Below, piece after piece: positions 24,877 to 33,521 of a stretch of 64,000 bases of DNA. The notes beneath the pieces are model-generated. The model had not been told where the DNA came from, did not search any database, and saw only the letters and a program-made list of their open reading frames with translations. The translations under genes were made by a program, and so were the position numbers. The DNA is from Cellulosimicrobium terreum. Its GTDB lineage: Bacteria; Actinomycetota; Actinomycetes; Actinomycetales; Cellulomonadaceae. The stretch lies in assembly GCA_014803435.1 (NCBI GenBank), contig JACYFD010000001.1:434001-498000 (forward strand). Direction: 5' to 3'. Within the stretch, counting starts at the first letter, position 1; every line of letters begins with the position of its first letter.

Positions 24877-24907
24877 CATTCTGAACAAACAAACAGACAG
24901 AATGTTT
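24877..24907. promoter_or_regulatory. Candidate TetR operator between the TetR and VOC genes
   Basis: Two overlapping palindromes are visible: CATTCTG-N14-CAGAATG (24877-24904) and AAACA-N7-TGTTT (24891-24907). The strip is unusually AT-rich for this genome. Either could be the repressor site. Confidence 0.4.
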
Positions 24908-24926
24908 ATCAACGAGAGGGACGACC

Positions 24927-25376
24927 ATGCGCATCACGAGCTGGTACCCGGTGATCATGACCGCCGACGTTGCGGGGACGGTCGACTTCTACGTCGAGCA
25001 CCTCGACTTCCACCCCATGTTCACGAGCGACTGGTACGTGCACCTGCGGTCCGTGCACGACGACGCGGTCGAGCTCGCGGTCCTCGACGGCGACCACGAG
25101 ACGATCCCCGAGTCCGGCCGCGGCCGGGCGGGCGGGCTGCTGCTCAACCTCGAGGTCGAGGAGGTCGACGCCGTGCACGCGCGCTTCCTCGCCGCCGGCC
25201 TGCCGATCCTGCGGTCGCTGCGGGACGAGGCGTTCGGTCAGCGGCACTTCATCACGGCGGACCCCAACGGCGTCCTCGTCGACGTCATCACGCCCATCCC
25301 GCCGACGGGCGAGTTCGTCGAGCAGTACGACGCCGCGGTCCTGCCCACCTCTGGCGGGGCCCAGCCGACCCGGTAG
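24927..25376 (+). CDS. VOC (glyoxalase/bleomycin resistance/dioxygenase) family protein (149 aa)
   Basis: A single VOC module is present: [20 protein letters not shown], then [18 protein letters not shown], and the C-terminal [20 protein letters not shown] with the metal-ligand pattern typical of the fold. It lacks a complete set of classic glyoxalase I ligands, so it is likely a binding or uncharacterised dioxygenase-like member. AGAGG precedes the ATG. The divergent TetR gene probably controls it. Confidence 0.8.
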   Translation: MRITSWYPVIMTADVAGTVDFYVEHLDFHPMFTSDWYVHLRSVHDDAVELAVLDGDHETIPESGRGRAGGLLLNLEVEEVDAVHARFLAAGLPILRSLRDEAFGQRHFITADPNGVLVDVITPIPPTGEFVEQYDAAVLPTSGGAQPTR

Positions 25377-25524
25377 CGCGCCAGGTGTCACGAATCAGCG
25401 GCGAGATCGTCCCTTCCCAGCAGGGCAGGACGACGGACCCAGCGCATGAGGGCCGTCGAGCGTCATCACCGGTGGAAGCCGAGCGTGGGTGGGGAACCGC
25501 CCGATGTCGTCGAAGGAGAGCAGC

Positions 25525-25686
25525 ATGGCAGCAGCAACGTCCCCGCTCGACCGCGAGCTGCGACGGATGGAGATCATCGCCCGTCGGGAGCAGCTCCGGC
25601 TCCTGGGCCGTGCCGCACGGGTCCCGGGCCGAGCCCGGCCAGCTCGCGCGCCCGCAGCAGCACCGCGTCGAGCATCGGCGGCGTGA
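25525..25686 (+). CDS. Possible small protein (53 aa), antisense to the end of the glycosylase gene
   Basis: An ATG with AAGGAG 6 bases upstream opens a frame reading AAATSPLDRELRRMEIIARR and onwards, helical and basic, then an Arg/Ala/Pro-rich tail that overlaps the 3' end of the uracil-DNA glycosylase gene on the other strand. The first 30 residues look like a genuine small helical protein; the tail looks like GC-driven shadow sequence. It may be real, truncated, or spurious. Confidence 0.35.
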   Translation: MAAATSPLDRELRRMEIIARREQLRLLGRAARVPGRARPARAPAAAPRRASAA

Positions 25687-26365
25687 GCCTGCCCGTGAAG
25701 GTGTTCTGCTGACTGACGTGGAAGCACCCGAGGAGGGTCAGTGCCCGGTCCCCGGGCCGCCGTAGCGTCACCTCCGCGCCGTGCGCGAACCGGGGGCGGG
25801 GGCGCGGGACCTCCCACCCCTGCTCCGCAAGGGTCGCGAGCAGCGCCTGCCACCCGAACCCGCCGAGCACGACGGCGACGCGCACCGTCGCGTCGAGCAG
25901 CTCGATCTCGTGCGCGAGGTACGGGCCGCAGCGCCGTCGCTCCTCGGGCGTGGGCTTGTTGTCCGGCGGGGCGCAGCGCACCGGGGCGGTCACGCGGATC
26001 CCGTCGAGGCGCAGCCCGTCGTCGGTCGAGACCGACGTTGCCTGGTTCGCGAGGCCGGTGCGGTGCATCGCCGCGAACAGGAAGTCCCCGCTCCGGTCGC
26101 CGGTGAACATCCGACCGGTCCGGTTCGCACCGTGCGCCGCCGGAGCGAGCCCGACGACGAGGATGCCGGGCCGCTCGTCGCCGAAGCCCGGGACGGGCCT
26201 GGCCCAGTAGTCGTCGTCCGCGAACGCCGCGCGCCGGATCTCGCCCACGTGCTCGCGCCACGCGACCAGGCGCGGGCAGGCACGGCACTCCACGAGGTGC
26301 GCGTCGAACCCCGCCAGGGACGGGACGTCACGCACCGCGTCGGGGTAGCCGGCGTCGTCGGGCAT
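25574..26365 (-). CDS. Family 5 (UdgB-type) uracil-DNA glycosylase (263 aa)
   Basis: The iron-sulfur UDG pattern is present: CRACPRL (C27, C30) and a later RCAPP...RRRCGPY pair give four Cys for a 4Fe-4S cluster. Catalytic motif 1 reads VVGLAPAAHGANRTGRMF (A-A-H-G is characteristic of family 5) and motif 2 reads GCFHVSQQNTFTG. These enzymes remove uracil, hypoxanthine and other deaminated bases, which suits a high-GC genome. The ATG at 26365 is preceded by GGAGG; a 55-bp palindromic repeat lies just upstream. Confidence 0.9.
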   Translation of the reverse strand: MPDDAGYPDAVRDVPSLAGFDAHLVECRACPRLVAWREHVGEIRRAAFADDDYWARPVPGFGDERPGILVVGLAPAAHGANRTGRMFTGDRSGDFLFAAMHRTGLANQATSVSTDDGLRLDGIRVTAPVRCAPPDNKPTPEERRRCGPYLAHEIELLDATVRVAVVLGGFGWQALLATLAEQGWEVPRPRPRFAHGAEVTLRRPGDRALTLLGCFHVSQQNTFTGRLTPPMLDAVLLRARELAGLGPGPVRHGPGAGAAPDGR

Positions 26366-26383
26366 CACGGTCCCATCCTCCGC

Positions 26384-26438
26384 CGAACACGTCATGGGGG
26401 CCGTTCTCAGCCGGTTGACGACCCCCACCACGTGCTCG
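26384..26438. repeat. 55-bp palindromic repeat, copy 1
   Basis: The left arm CGAACACGTCATG and right arm CACCACGTGCTCG are 13 bases each and match at 10 of 13 positions when folded. The element is the same length as copy 2 at 28707-28761 and about 85 percent identical along its core. It sits between the exporter stop and the glycosylase start. Confidence 0.7.
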
Positions 26439-26490
26439 ACGGCGGCCGACGTCGTGCTCGACCCGTCGGCGCCAGGCGTCGGTCCCGACG

Positions 26491-27834
26491 TCAGACGTTG
26501 CTGTCCACGGGCGTGGGGGCGGGCACTGCGGCGGCAGGCACCGTGTCGAGGACCGGCGCTGCGTCATGCGCCTCGCTCGTCGGGAGCGCGGGCTCGCCGT
26601 CGGGCTGCGGAGCCGCGAACGAGCGGCGGACCGCGAGGAGGATCGCGCCGGCGACGGTGACGACGCCGAACATGACGGCCGCCATCGTCACCTGGGGCGA
26701 CCCGCCGATCAGCCCGGTGACGGGGGCGATGGCCGCGCCGACGCCGAACTGCGCCGCCCCGACGAGGGCCGCGGCGCTGCCGGCCCGGTGCGCGTTGCGC
26801 TCGAGCGCGATCGCCGGCACCGCCGGCATGACGAACCCGGCCGTGCCCAGGGTGAGCACGATGAGAGGGACGAGGACCGCGAGCCCGCCACCGGCGAGGG
26901 CGGCGACGAGCAGCGCGCCGGACAGGACGAAGCCCGCGGCGATCGCACCCTGGAGGATGCGCTCGGGCCTGACCCGCCCGACGAGGGCGCCGTTGATCTG
27001 CGAGCCCGCCGTCACGGATACCGCCCCGGCGCCGAACACGATCGCGTACTGCTGCGCGGACAGGCCGAACGTCTCCTGGAAGACGAACGTCGAGGCGGAG
27101 ATGTAGGTGAACATCGCCGCCATGTAGAACCCGGCGATGAGCGCGAGACCGACGAACGACCAGTCGGAGAGCAAGGACCGGTAGGAACGCAGGGCCGCAC
27201 CGGTCCCGCCCGTGCGACGACGTTCGACGGGCAAGGACTCGCGCAGCCGCAGGAGCACGATCACGAACAGCACGGCCCCGACGGCGGCGAGCGCGACGAA
27301 CATCGACCGCCACGTCCACAGGTGCAGGAACTGTGCGCCGATCGTCGGCGCGAGGATCGGCGCGACGCCTACGACGAGCATGAGCCGGGCGATCACCTTC
27401 CCGACGCGGTAGCCGTCGAACAGGTCGCGCACGATCGCCATCGACAGCACCATCCCCGCGGCGGCGGACAGGCCCTGGACGAACCGCAGACCGGCGAGCA
27501 TGCCGACCGAACCCGCGAACACGATGCCCACCGACGCCGCGACGTACACCGCGAGGGACACGAGCAGGGGGGCGCGCCGCCCGATCGCGTCCGAGACGGA
27601 CCCGATGAGGAGCTGCCCGATCGCGAGGCCGGCGAGCGTCGCGGTGAGCGTGAGCTGCACGCGGGACGCGGTGGTGCCCAGCTCGTCGACGATCGACGGG
27701 AACGCCGACAGGTACAGGTCGATGGTGAGCGGCCCGATCGCGGTCAGCGCGGACAGCAGGATCACGAGGCCGGCAGGGATGCGCCGGTCGCGGGGGAGGC
27801 CAGCGGTCGCCGACGCGGGGGGTGTGGAGGGCAT
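26491..27834 (-). CDS. Bcr/CflA-type multidrug efflux MFS transporter (447 aa)
   Basis: Twelve hydrophobic segments are visible. The N-terminus has LTAIGPLTIDLYLSAFPSIV (the Bcr/CflA TM1 motif) and GSVSDAIGRRAPLL as the MFS motif A, and a second RXXRR-type loop (LRESLPVERRR) lies between halves. Such proteins export drugs such as bicyclomycin or chloramphenicol by proton antiport. The ATG at 27834 is chosen; one 30 bases upstream is possible. The C-terminal tail is Ala/Pro-rich. It is followed by the LLM-type gene in the same direction, 42 bases away. Confidence 0.85.
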   Translation of the reverse strand: MPSTPPASATAGLPRDRRIPAGLVILLSALTAIGPLTIDLYLSAFPSIVDELGTTASRVQLTLTATLAGLAIGQLLIGSVSDAIGRRAPLLVSLAVYVAASVGIVFAGSVGMLAGLRFVQGLSAAAGMVLSMAIVRDLFDGYRVGKVIARLMLVVGVAPILAPTIGAQFLHLWTWRSMFVALAAVGAVLFVIVLLRLRESLPVERRRTGGTGAALRSYRSLLSDWSFVGLALIAGFYMAAMFTYISASTFVFQETFGLSAQQYAIVFGAGAVSVTAGSQINGALVGRVRPERILQGAIAAGFVLSGALLVAALAGGGLAVLVPLIVLTLGTAGFVMPAVPAIALERNAHRAGSAAALVGAAQFGVGAAIAPVTGLIGGSPQVTMAAVMFGVVTVAGAILLAVRRSFAAPQPDGEPALPTSEAHDAAPVLDTVPAAAVPAPTPVDSNV

Positions 27835-27876
27835 GTGGGCGACAACCCCACCCGGCCGGAGCATGTTCCCGCCGGC

Positions 27877-28662
27877 TCAGCCCTGCGCGTCGCGCCAGGC
27901 CACCCACTCCTGGGTGAGCGACAGGTCGTAGTCCGGGCCGTCGGCGTCGGTCGTGAACAGCGTCGCTCCGGCCGCCACGAGCCGGTCTGCGACCTCGCTG
28001 GGCGGACGCGACACCCCGACGGACCGCTCGACGAGCGTCCCGGTGTCCCGGCCGACGGCGGCGCCGTGGTCGTCGAGGACCACGCTCTTGCGCGCAAGAG
28101 TCTCGGCGTCCCCGAACGAGTGCCAGACGTCGGCGTGCTCGGCGACGAGTCGCAGCATCTTCTTCTCCCCGCTGCCCCCGATCAGCACGGGGATGTCGCG
28201 CGTCGGCGCGGGGTTCTTGGCGGCCCAGCGCGCCCTGATCCGCGGCAGCGCGTCCGCGAGGTCAGCGATGCGCGCACCGGCGGTGCCGAAGTCGTAGCCG
28301 TAGTCGACGTAGTCGCGCTCGAACCATCCCGCGCCGATCCCGAGGATCAGGCGTCCGCCCGAGATGTGGTCGACCGTGTGCGCCATGTCCGCGAGCAGGT
28401 CGGGGTTGCGGTAGCTGTTGCACGTGACGAGAGCGCCGATCTCGACGCGCGTGGTCTGCTCGGCCCACGCGGCGAGCATGGTCCAGCACTCGAAGTGCTT
28501 GCCGTCCGGGTCGCCGCTGAGCGGGAAGAAGTGGTCCCAGTTGAAGATCACGTCGACGCCGAGGTCCTCCGCGCGCAGCACGGCGTCGCGGATCTGGGCG
28601 TAGTCGGCGTGCTGAGGCTGGATCTGGACACCGATGCGGAACGGTCGCTGCGGGGAGGTCAT
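27877..28662 (-). CDS. LLM-class F420-dependent oxidoreductase (261 aa)
   Basis: The luciferase-like TIM-barrel pattern is clear: FRIGVQIQPQHADYAQIRD at the N-terminus, IFNWDHFFPL, VEIGALVTCNSYRNPDLLAD and GRLILGIGAGWFERDY, the last being the F420-binding segment of this class. These enzymes use F420 for hydride transfer in cofactor or xenobiotic reduction. The ATG follows TAGATT by 7 bases, pointing to a leaderless transcript. It is somewhat short for the family (about 300 residues). Confidence 0.85.
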   Translation of the reverse strand: MTSPQRPFRIGVQIQPQHADYAQIRDAVLRAEDLGVDVIFNWDHFFPLSGDPDGKHFECWTMLAAWAEQTTRVEIGALVTCNSYRNPDLLADMAHTVDHISGGRLILGIGAGWFERDYVDYGYDFGTAGARIADLADALPRIRARWAAKNPAPTRDIPVLIGGSGEKKMLRLVAEHADVWHSFGDAETLARKSVVLDDHGAAVGRDTGTLVERSVGVSRPPSEVADRLVAAGATLFTTDADGPDYDLSLTQEWVAWRDAQG

Positions 28663-28706
28663 GCGCCGCAATCTACGCCGCGGACGAGCACGAGGTTGCG
28701 CGCGCT

Positions 28707-28761
28707 CGAACACGTCATGAGGGCCGTTGTCGGCCGGATGACGACTCCCATGACGTGTTCG
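28707..28761. repeat. 55-bp palindromic repeat, copy 2
   Basis: Perfect 13-bp arms CGAACACGTCATG and CATGACGTGTTCG flank a 29-base centre that matches copy 1 at 26384-26438 except at a few positions. It occupies the divergent gap between the LLM-type gene and the DUF2993 gene. Sequence conservation between the two copies exceeds what flanking DNA shows. Confidence 0.75.
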
Positions 28762-28794
28762 GCGGGGGGCCGGGGGCGGCCCTAGGGTGGGCGC

Positions 28795-29484
28795 ATGAAG
28801 CGCCTCGTGGGTTGGCTCGTGGTCGTCGTCGTGATCGTGGGCGGCGCGGTGGTCGCGGACCGCGTCGTGGTGGGAGTCGTCGAGCGGAACGCGGTGTCGG
28901 CGTTCGAGCAGGAGGCCGACGACGTCTCCGGCGCGCAGGTCGACATCACCGGCTTCCCGTTCCTCACGCAGGTCGCGCGGGGCGAGCTCGACCATGTGAC
29001 CGGGTCGGCCGACACCGCGTCGTTCGCCGGGTACGGCGTGTCCGACCTGCAGGTCGACGCCCGCGGCGTCAGCACGTCCGAGCCGCACACCGTGGCGTCG
29101 GGCACGGCGTCGGGCGTCATCGCGGAGTCGTCGCTCCAGGAGGCGGTCCGCGAGCAGTCCGGCCTGGACCTGACGCTCACGGCGGACGGTGACGTGCTCG
29201 CGCTCGGTACGGAGATCCTCGGCGCCGAGATCACGGTCGACGTCACGCCGCGCGTGGCCGGGCCCGAGGCGCTCGCGGTCGACGTCGAGGCCGTCCGGAC
29301 CGGCCTGGGTGTCGTCTCGGTGGAGGACCTCCCGTCCGGCCTCGCGAACGCCGTGACCGACCTGCAGGTGGAGCTCGACCTGCCCGACGGCGTCGCGCTC
29401 GACTCCGTGGCCGTCGCCTCCGGCGGGGTACGGGTCGGCGTCACGGGCGACGACATCACCGTCGACGACCTCGTCGCATCGTGA
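28795..29484 (+). CDS. DUF2993 (LmeA-like) protein with N-terminal membrane anchor (229 aa)
   Basis: A single N-terminal hydrophobic helix (VGWLVVVVVIVGGAVVADRV) is followed by an exported domain of beta-rich sequence (VDITGFPFLTQVARGELDHV, SDLQVDARGV, LTADGDVL). It matches the DUF2993/LmeA family of periplasmic phospholipid-binding proteins of actinobacteria, which in mycobacteria support lipomannan assembly and envelope lipids. The ATG is exactly 6 bases after TAGGGT. The next gene, 30 bases on, has its own shine-dalgarno. Confidence 0.8.
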   Translation: MKRLVGWLVVVVVIVGGAVVADRVVVGVVERNAVSAFEQEADDVSGAQVDITGFPFLTQVARGELDHVTGSADTASFAGYGVSDLQVDARGVSTSEPHTVASGTASGVIAESSLQEAVREQSGLDLTLTADGDVLALGTEILGAEITVDVTPRVAGPEALAVDVEAVRTGLGVVSVEDLPSGLANAVTDLQVELDLPDGVALDSVAVASGGVRVGVTGDDITVDDLVAS

Positions 29485-29513
29485 GCCGGCCGTGAGTCGG
29501 AGGTGAGCCGCTC

Positions 29514-30725
29514 GTGAGCCCGACGCCGCGCGGGCCGGAGCCCGGCACCCCTGCCGTCGACGGCCCGCACGTGCGCGCGGCCCGGCTGGCCGCCCACCAC
29601 CTGCGGGCACCGGCGCTCGGGGACGTGCCGGGCGCTGTCGGGCACCTGCTCGCGGTGCAGGGCCAGGAGCTGCAGCCCGCGCTCTGGGGCCTGACCCGAC
29701 GGCTCGACCCGGGCGCCCGACCGGGGGCAGCGGGTGCGCGCGCCGCGTGCGACGACGGCGCCGTGCTGCGCACGCACGTCCTGCGACCCACGTGGCACCT
29801 CGTCCGGCCCGACGACGCGCGCTGGCTCCTCGAGCTCAGCGCGCCGCGCGTCCACCGGGCCAACGGCACGATGTACCGGCGCGAGGGCACCGAGGGCCAC
29901 GTGCGGGAGACCGAGATCGTGCTCGACGCCGTACGGGACGCCCCGCGGTCCCGGCGCGAGCTCGCGGACGTCCTGGCCGCGCACGGCCGGCCCCTCACCG
30001 GGTTCGCGCTCGGGTACCTGCTCATGCGCGCCGAGCTCGACCGCCTCCTCATCAGCGGCCCGGCCAGCGGGAAGCAGCAGACGTACGCCGCGTTCGACGA
30101 CCGCGTGCCCGCCGGCTACGGGCCGCTCGGCGGGTCGTTCGACCGGGACGCCGCGCTCGTCGAGCTCCTGCGCCGCTACCTCGCGGGCCGTGCCTACGCG
30201 TCGGTGAAGGACGTGTCGCAGTGGTCCGGGTTCACGCTCACGGACGTGCGGCACGCCCTCGACCTGCTGGGCGAGCAGGTCGTCGCGGTGCCGGGCGGCG
30301 GCGCGCTCGACGGGCTCGTGCTGTGGCGGCTGGCGGACGCGGGGGAGCGGGTGCTGGCCCCGGAGGGCGTCGCCGGCACACCCGGCGTGCTCGACGCAGC
30401 AGACCCCTGCGACCCGACGGTCGACCTCCTGCAGAGCTACGACGAGCTGCTCATGTCCTACGGCGAGAGCCGTGGCGTGGCGGTGGAGCCCGGCGTCGAC
30501 CTGGCCGACCGGCTCGGCTCGTTCATCCACGCCGTCGCGGTCGACGGCCGGGCTGCCGCGCGGTGGCGCTGGGTCGTCGGCGCACGCGATGTCGCCGTCG
30601 AGACCCAGTGGCGCCGCGACCCGTCCGCACCCGAGCTGCGGGCGCTCGCCGCGCAGGCTGCGGAGGTCGCGACCCACTGGGGTCTCGCGCTCCGCGTGCC
30701 CGACGGCGCAGACTGGGTCCCATGA
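29514..30725 (+). CDS. Winged-helix HTH_42 (AlkZ-like) protein (403 aa)
   Basis: The protein belongs to the HTH_42 / DUF1006 family, whose best-known members are the AlkZ and AlkX DNA glycosylases. HLLAVQGQELQPALWGL contains the Q-x-Q motif that is catalytic in AlkZ. VLRTHVLRPTWHLV, SVKDVSQWSGF and YDELLMSYGESRG are further family motifs. An activity on interstrand crosslinks or bulky alkyl lesions is inferred; some members are only DNA-binding. The GTG at 29514 has GGAGGTG upstream. The stop overlaps the MerR start (ATGA). Confidence 0.8.
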   Translation: MSPTPRGPEPGTPAVDGPHVRAARLAAHHLRAPALGDVPGAVGHLLAVQGQELQPALWGLTRRLDPGARPGAAGARAACDDGAVLRTHVLRPTWHLVRPDDARWLLELSAPRVHRANGTMYRREGTEGHVRETEIVLDAVRDAPRSRRELADVLAAHGRPLTGFALGYLLMRAELDRLLISGPASGKQQTYAAFDDRVPAGYGPLGGSFDRDAALVELLRRYLAGRAYASVKDVSQWSGFTLTDVRHALDLLGEQVVAVPGGGALDGLVLWRLADAGERVLAPEGVAGTPGVLDAADPCDPTVDLLQSYDELLMSYGESRGVAVEPGVDLADRLGSFIHAVAVDGRAAARWRWVVGARDVAVETQWRRDPSAPELRALAAQAAEVATHWGLALRVPDGADWVP

Positions 30726-31120
30726 CCACCCTCGCCACCCACCCCGGCCTGACCATCGCGGAGGCCGCTGCGACGTCGGGCCTGACGGTCCACACGCTGC
30801 GCTACTACGAGCGCGACGGGCTCATGCTCGACGCCGTGGACCGCGCGCCGTCCGGCCACCGTCGGTACACCGAGCAGGACCTCGGCTGGATCGCGCTCAT
30901 CAACCGCCTGCGCGCCACGGGGATGCCCATCCGCGAGGTCCGCGCCTACGCGGACCTGGTGCGCGACGGGGACGGCAACGAGGCCGAGCGTCTCGCCCTC
31001 CTGCGTGCGCACCGCGAGCGCGTGCTGGCCGAGATGGAGTCGGTGCGCACGCACCTCGCCGCGATCGAGCGCAAGATCGACGCCTACGAGGGCCGCGCCG
31101 CGAGCTGCGTCGAGCGCTGA
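30722..31120 (+). CDS. MerR-family transcriptional regulator (132 aa)
   Basis: A winged HTH domain (about 10-80) reads LTIAEAAATSGLTVHTLRYY, SGHRRYTEQDLGWIALINRL and GMPIREVRAYADLV, followed by a dimerising coiled coil (ERVLAEMESVRTHLAAIERK). A single C-terminal Cys (AASCVER) is a possible sensor residue but no metal-site set is present. It resembles the SoxR/TipA-like subset that responds to small molecules or redox stress. It is co-translated with the HTH_42 gene, so joint control of an alkylation or stress response is plausible. Confidence 0.85.
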   Translation: MTTLATHPGLTIAEAAATSGLTVHTLRYYERDGLMLDAVDRAPSGHRRYTEQDLGWIALINRLRATGMPIREVRAYADLVRDGDGNEAERLALLRAHRERVLAEMESVRTHLAAIERKIDAYEGRAASCVER

Positions 31121-31122
31121 CC

Positions 31123-31971
31123 TCACCGCTCGACCACAGGTCGTCGGGTCGTCCGGACGGGGCGGGTGACCAGGTGGATCACGACGGCGGTCAGGACGAT
31201 CGTCCCGGCGTACACCGCGCCGGCCACCGGGGCGGTGAACGCGAGCAGCGTGAGCGCGGTGTTCCCCACGAAGTGCAGCACGACCGCCCCGGGCACCCCG
31301 CCGTGCAAGCGCTCGCTGACCAGCCAGTACGCGCTCGACAGCGGGACCATCGCGGCGAGGAAGACGATCGACTCGACCAGCCCGAGGGTCGACTGCCACG
31401 TCCCTGTGAGCGCGAACAGCGGCAGGTGCCACACGGCCCACACCGCGCCGAGCAGGGCCGAGGTCGCGAGCGGCGAGAGCCGGCGGCGCAGTCGCGGCTG
31501 CGCGTACCCGCGCCACCCGAGCTCCTCGGACAACGGCCCGGCGAACAGGGAGACCGCGAGGAAGAGCAGCGGGCCGCCGGCCGCGGCGATCTCTGCGGTC
31601 CCCTGGGCGAGGTCGACGGCGGGTCCGCCGAGCATCGGCGTCACGAGCGCGGCGACCACGGCGGGCGCGGCTCCGAGCCCGACGGCGGCCGGCAGCCACC
31701 GCCGGACCGACCCCCACCGCATCGCGCGCGGGCTGCGGCGGCCCGAGAACCAGAGCACGACCGCCGCGAGGCTGGGGCCGCAGCCACCGATCGCGTACAG
31801 CGTGAACACGGTCGGGTCGGCGATGTCGCCGCCGAGCGCGAGCGCCGACCCCCACGCGAGCCAGCTGAGCCCGAACGCGAGCGCCGCGAACACCCCGAGC
31901 CCGCCGCGCAGCGGCGCCTCACGCATGGCGGACGAGGCACGGCGATGTGTCTGTTGCGTCGTTGTCGTCAT
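31123..31971 (-). CDS. CPBP-family intramembrane metalloprotease (282 aa)
   Basis: Six or seven membrane helices carry the CPBP (Abi) motifs: SEELGWRGYAQPRLRRR (the Glu-Glu of motif 1), GAVWAVWHLP (His of motif 2) and VLHFVGNTAL (motif 3). These proteins cleave membrane-bound substrates or act in CAAX processing and sometimes bacteriocin self-immunity. It converges with the MerR gene at 2 bases between stops. The ATG at 31971 was used; an internal ATG at 31926 is also possible. Confidence 0.85.
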   Translation of the reverse strand: MTTTTQQTHRRASSAMREAPLRGGLGVFAALAFGLSWLAWGSALALGGDIADPTVFTLYAIGGCGPSLAAVVLWFSGRRSPRAMRWGSVRRWLPAAVGLGAAPAVVAALVTPMLGGPAVDLAQGTAEIAAAGGPLLFLAVSLFAGPLSEELGWRGYAQPRLRRRLSPLATSALLGAVWAVWHLPLFALTGTWQSTLGLVESIVFLAAMVPLSSAYWLVSERLHGGVPGAVVLHFVGNTALTLLAFTAPVAGAVYAGTIVLTAVVIHLVTRPVRTTRRPVVER

Positions 31972-32065
31972 GGTCCGATCGAACCGCGGCGCCGGTGCGG
32001 CGAGAGCCCGGCCCGCACCCGTCCTCGGGTAGGGACAACCCCCGCGCAGGTGGCAGGGTGGCCTC

Positions 32066-33373
32066 GTGAGCAGGCGAGCCGAGGGGTCGGACATGGCGGT
32101 CAACTGGGCGGGGAATCTCGCGTACTCGGCGGTCGACGTCGTGCACCCGCGCGACCTGGAGGAGCTGCGGGCCGTCGTCTCCGGGACCGGACGGGTCAAG
32201 GCCCTCGGGTCGCGCCACTCGTTCGGCGACGTGGCGGACACGACGGGGACGCACGTCGTCCTCGACGCCTACGACGACGGACGCCCGCCGGTCGAGGTCG
32301 ACCCGACGACCGGCGTCGTGTCCGTCGCCGCCGGGCTGCGGTACGGCGACGTGACCCGGCACGTCCAGGCCGCCGGTCGTGCGCTCGCGAACCTCGCGTC
32401 CCTGCCGCACATCTCCGTCGCGGGCTCGGTCGCCACGGCCACCCACGGCTCGGGTGACGCGGTCGGGTCGCTCGCCGACGCCGTCGTCGGGCTCGAGATC
32501 GTCACGCCCGACGGTGAGGCCCGCACCCTGCGCCGCGGGGACCCGGACCTTCCGGGCGCCGTCGTCGCGCTCGGCGCGCTCGGGGTCGTGACGCGTCTCG
32601 AGCTGGAGACCGTCCCCACGTTCGACGTCCGCCAGGACCTGCACGTCGGCCTGTCGTGGGACGCGATCACGGCGCACCTCGACGAGATCACCGCGTCCGC
32701 CTACTCCGTCAGCATCTTCACCGACTGGGGGACCGAGGGCGCGCAGCAGGTCTGGCGCAAGTCGCGCCTGCCCGCGGGCGAGCCAGGCGACGCACCGCCT
32801 GAGGACTTCTTCGGTGCGCGGCTCGCGACGTCGCCGCTGCACATGCTCGCCGGCGTCGACCCCGTGCACTGCACGCCCCAGCTCGGCGCGCCCGGGCCGT
32901 GGAACGAGCGCCTCGCACACTTCCGGCTCGAGTTCACGCCGAGCAACGGGGCCGAGCTCCAGACGGAGTACCTCGTCCCCCGCGCGCACGCACCGGCCGC
33001 GATCGAGGCGCTGCGCGCCCTCGGCCCGCGCATCGGCCCGCTGCTCCAGGTCACCGAGATCCGCACGATCGCGGCCGACCGCGAGCCGCTGTGGCTCAGC
33101 CCGTTCGACGGGCCCACGGTCGGCCTGCACTTCACGTGGAAGCCCCTGCCCGACGACGTCGCGCAGCTCCTGCCCCATCTCGAGTCCGTGCTCACCCCGC
33201 TGGGTGCGCGGCCCCACTGGGGCAAGCTGTCCCACGCGGTGACGGACCCCGCGGCCCTGCGGGCGCTCGCAGCGACCTACCCGCGGTTCGAGGACTTCCG
33301 GGCGCTCGCGGACCGGTACGACCCCGCCGGCCGCTTCCGCGGCGGGTACGTCGAGCGGCTCCTCGCGGGCTGA
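32066..33373 (+). CDS. FAD-linked alditol (xylitol/sorbitol) oxidase-like enzyme (435 aa)
   Basis: The VAO-type fold is evident: NWAGNLAYSAVDVVHPRDLE, the FAD-linking GSRHSFGDVADT with the His expected to bond FAD covalently, ATATHGSGDAVGSLAD and the C-terminal RYDPAGRFRGGYVERLL. The sequence is closest to Streptomyces alditol oxidase (AldO), which converts polyols to aldoses with H2O2 release. A CAGGGT box lies 6 bases before the GTG at 32066; the ATG at 32093 (MAVNWAGN) is a possible start, as is usual for the family. Physiological substrate not proven. Confidence 0.85.
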   Translation: MSRRAEGSDMAVNWAGNLAYSAVDVVHPRDLEELRAVVSGTGRVKALGSRHSFGDVADTTGTHVVLDAYDDGRPPVEVDPTTGVVSVAAGLRYGDVTRHVQAAGRALANLASLPHISVAGSVATATHGSGDAVGSLADAVVGLEIVTPDGEARTLRRGDPDLPGAVVALGALGVVTRLELETVPTFDVRQDLHVGLSWDAITAHLDEITASAYSVSIFTDWGTEGAQQVWRKSRLPAGEPGDAPPEDFFGARLATSPLHMLAGVDPVHCTPQLGAPGPWNERLAHFRLEFTPSNGAELQTEYLVPRAHAPAAIEALRALGPRIGPLLQVTEIRTIAADREPLWLSPFDGPTVGLHFTWKPLPDDVAQLLPHLESVLTPLGARPHWGKLSHAVTDPAALRALAATYPRFEDFRALADRYDPAGRFRGGYVERLLAG

Positions 33374-33379
33374 GCCCGC
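33365..33379 (+). terminator. Hairpin across the alditol oxidase stop codon
   Basis: GCGGGC and GCCCGC form a 6-bp stem with the TGA stop codon in the 3-base loop. It may end the transcript or simply be a coincidence of GC-rich sequence. Confidence 0.3.
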
Positions 33380-33521
33380 AGACCGGGCGGGGCCGCGCGG
33401 GGTCGCGCGCTGCGCCCGACGTCAGTACCGTCGAATCCGGACGAGGGCCCCGGTGTCGTGGCGTCGAGCGGGCGCCCGTCGGGGAGGGGCGCCGGACACG
33501 GAGCTCGATCAGGAGGGACAC

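Noticed and set aside
32066-32092. Extra N-terminal residues of the alditol oxidase
   Set aside because: Only a weak CAGGGT box supports the GTG; the ATG at 32093 fits family N-termini equally well, so this is left open and not counted as a leaderless case.
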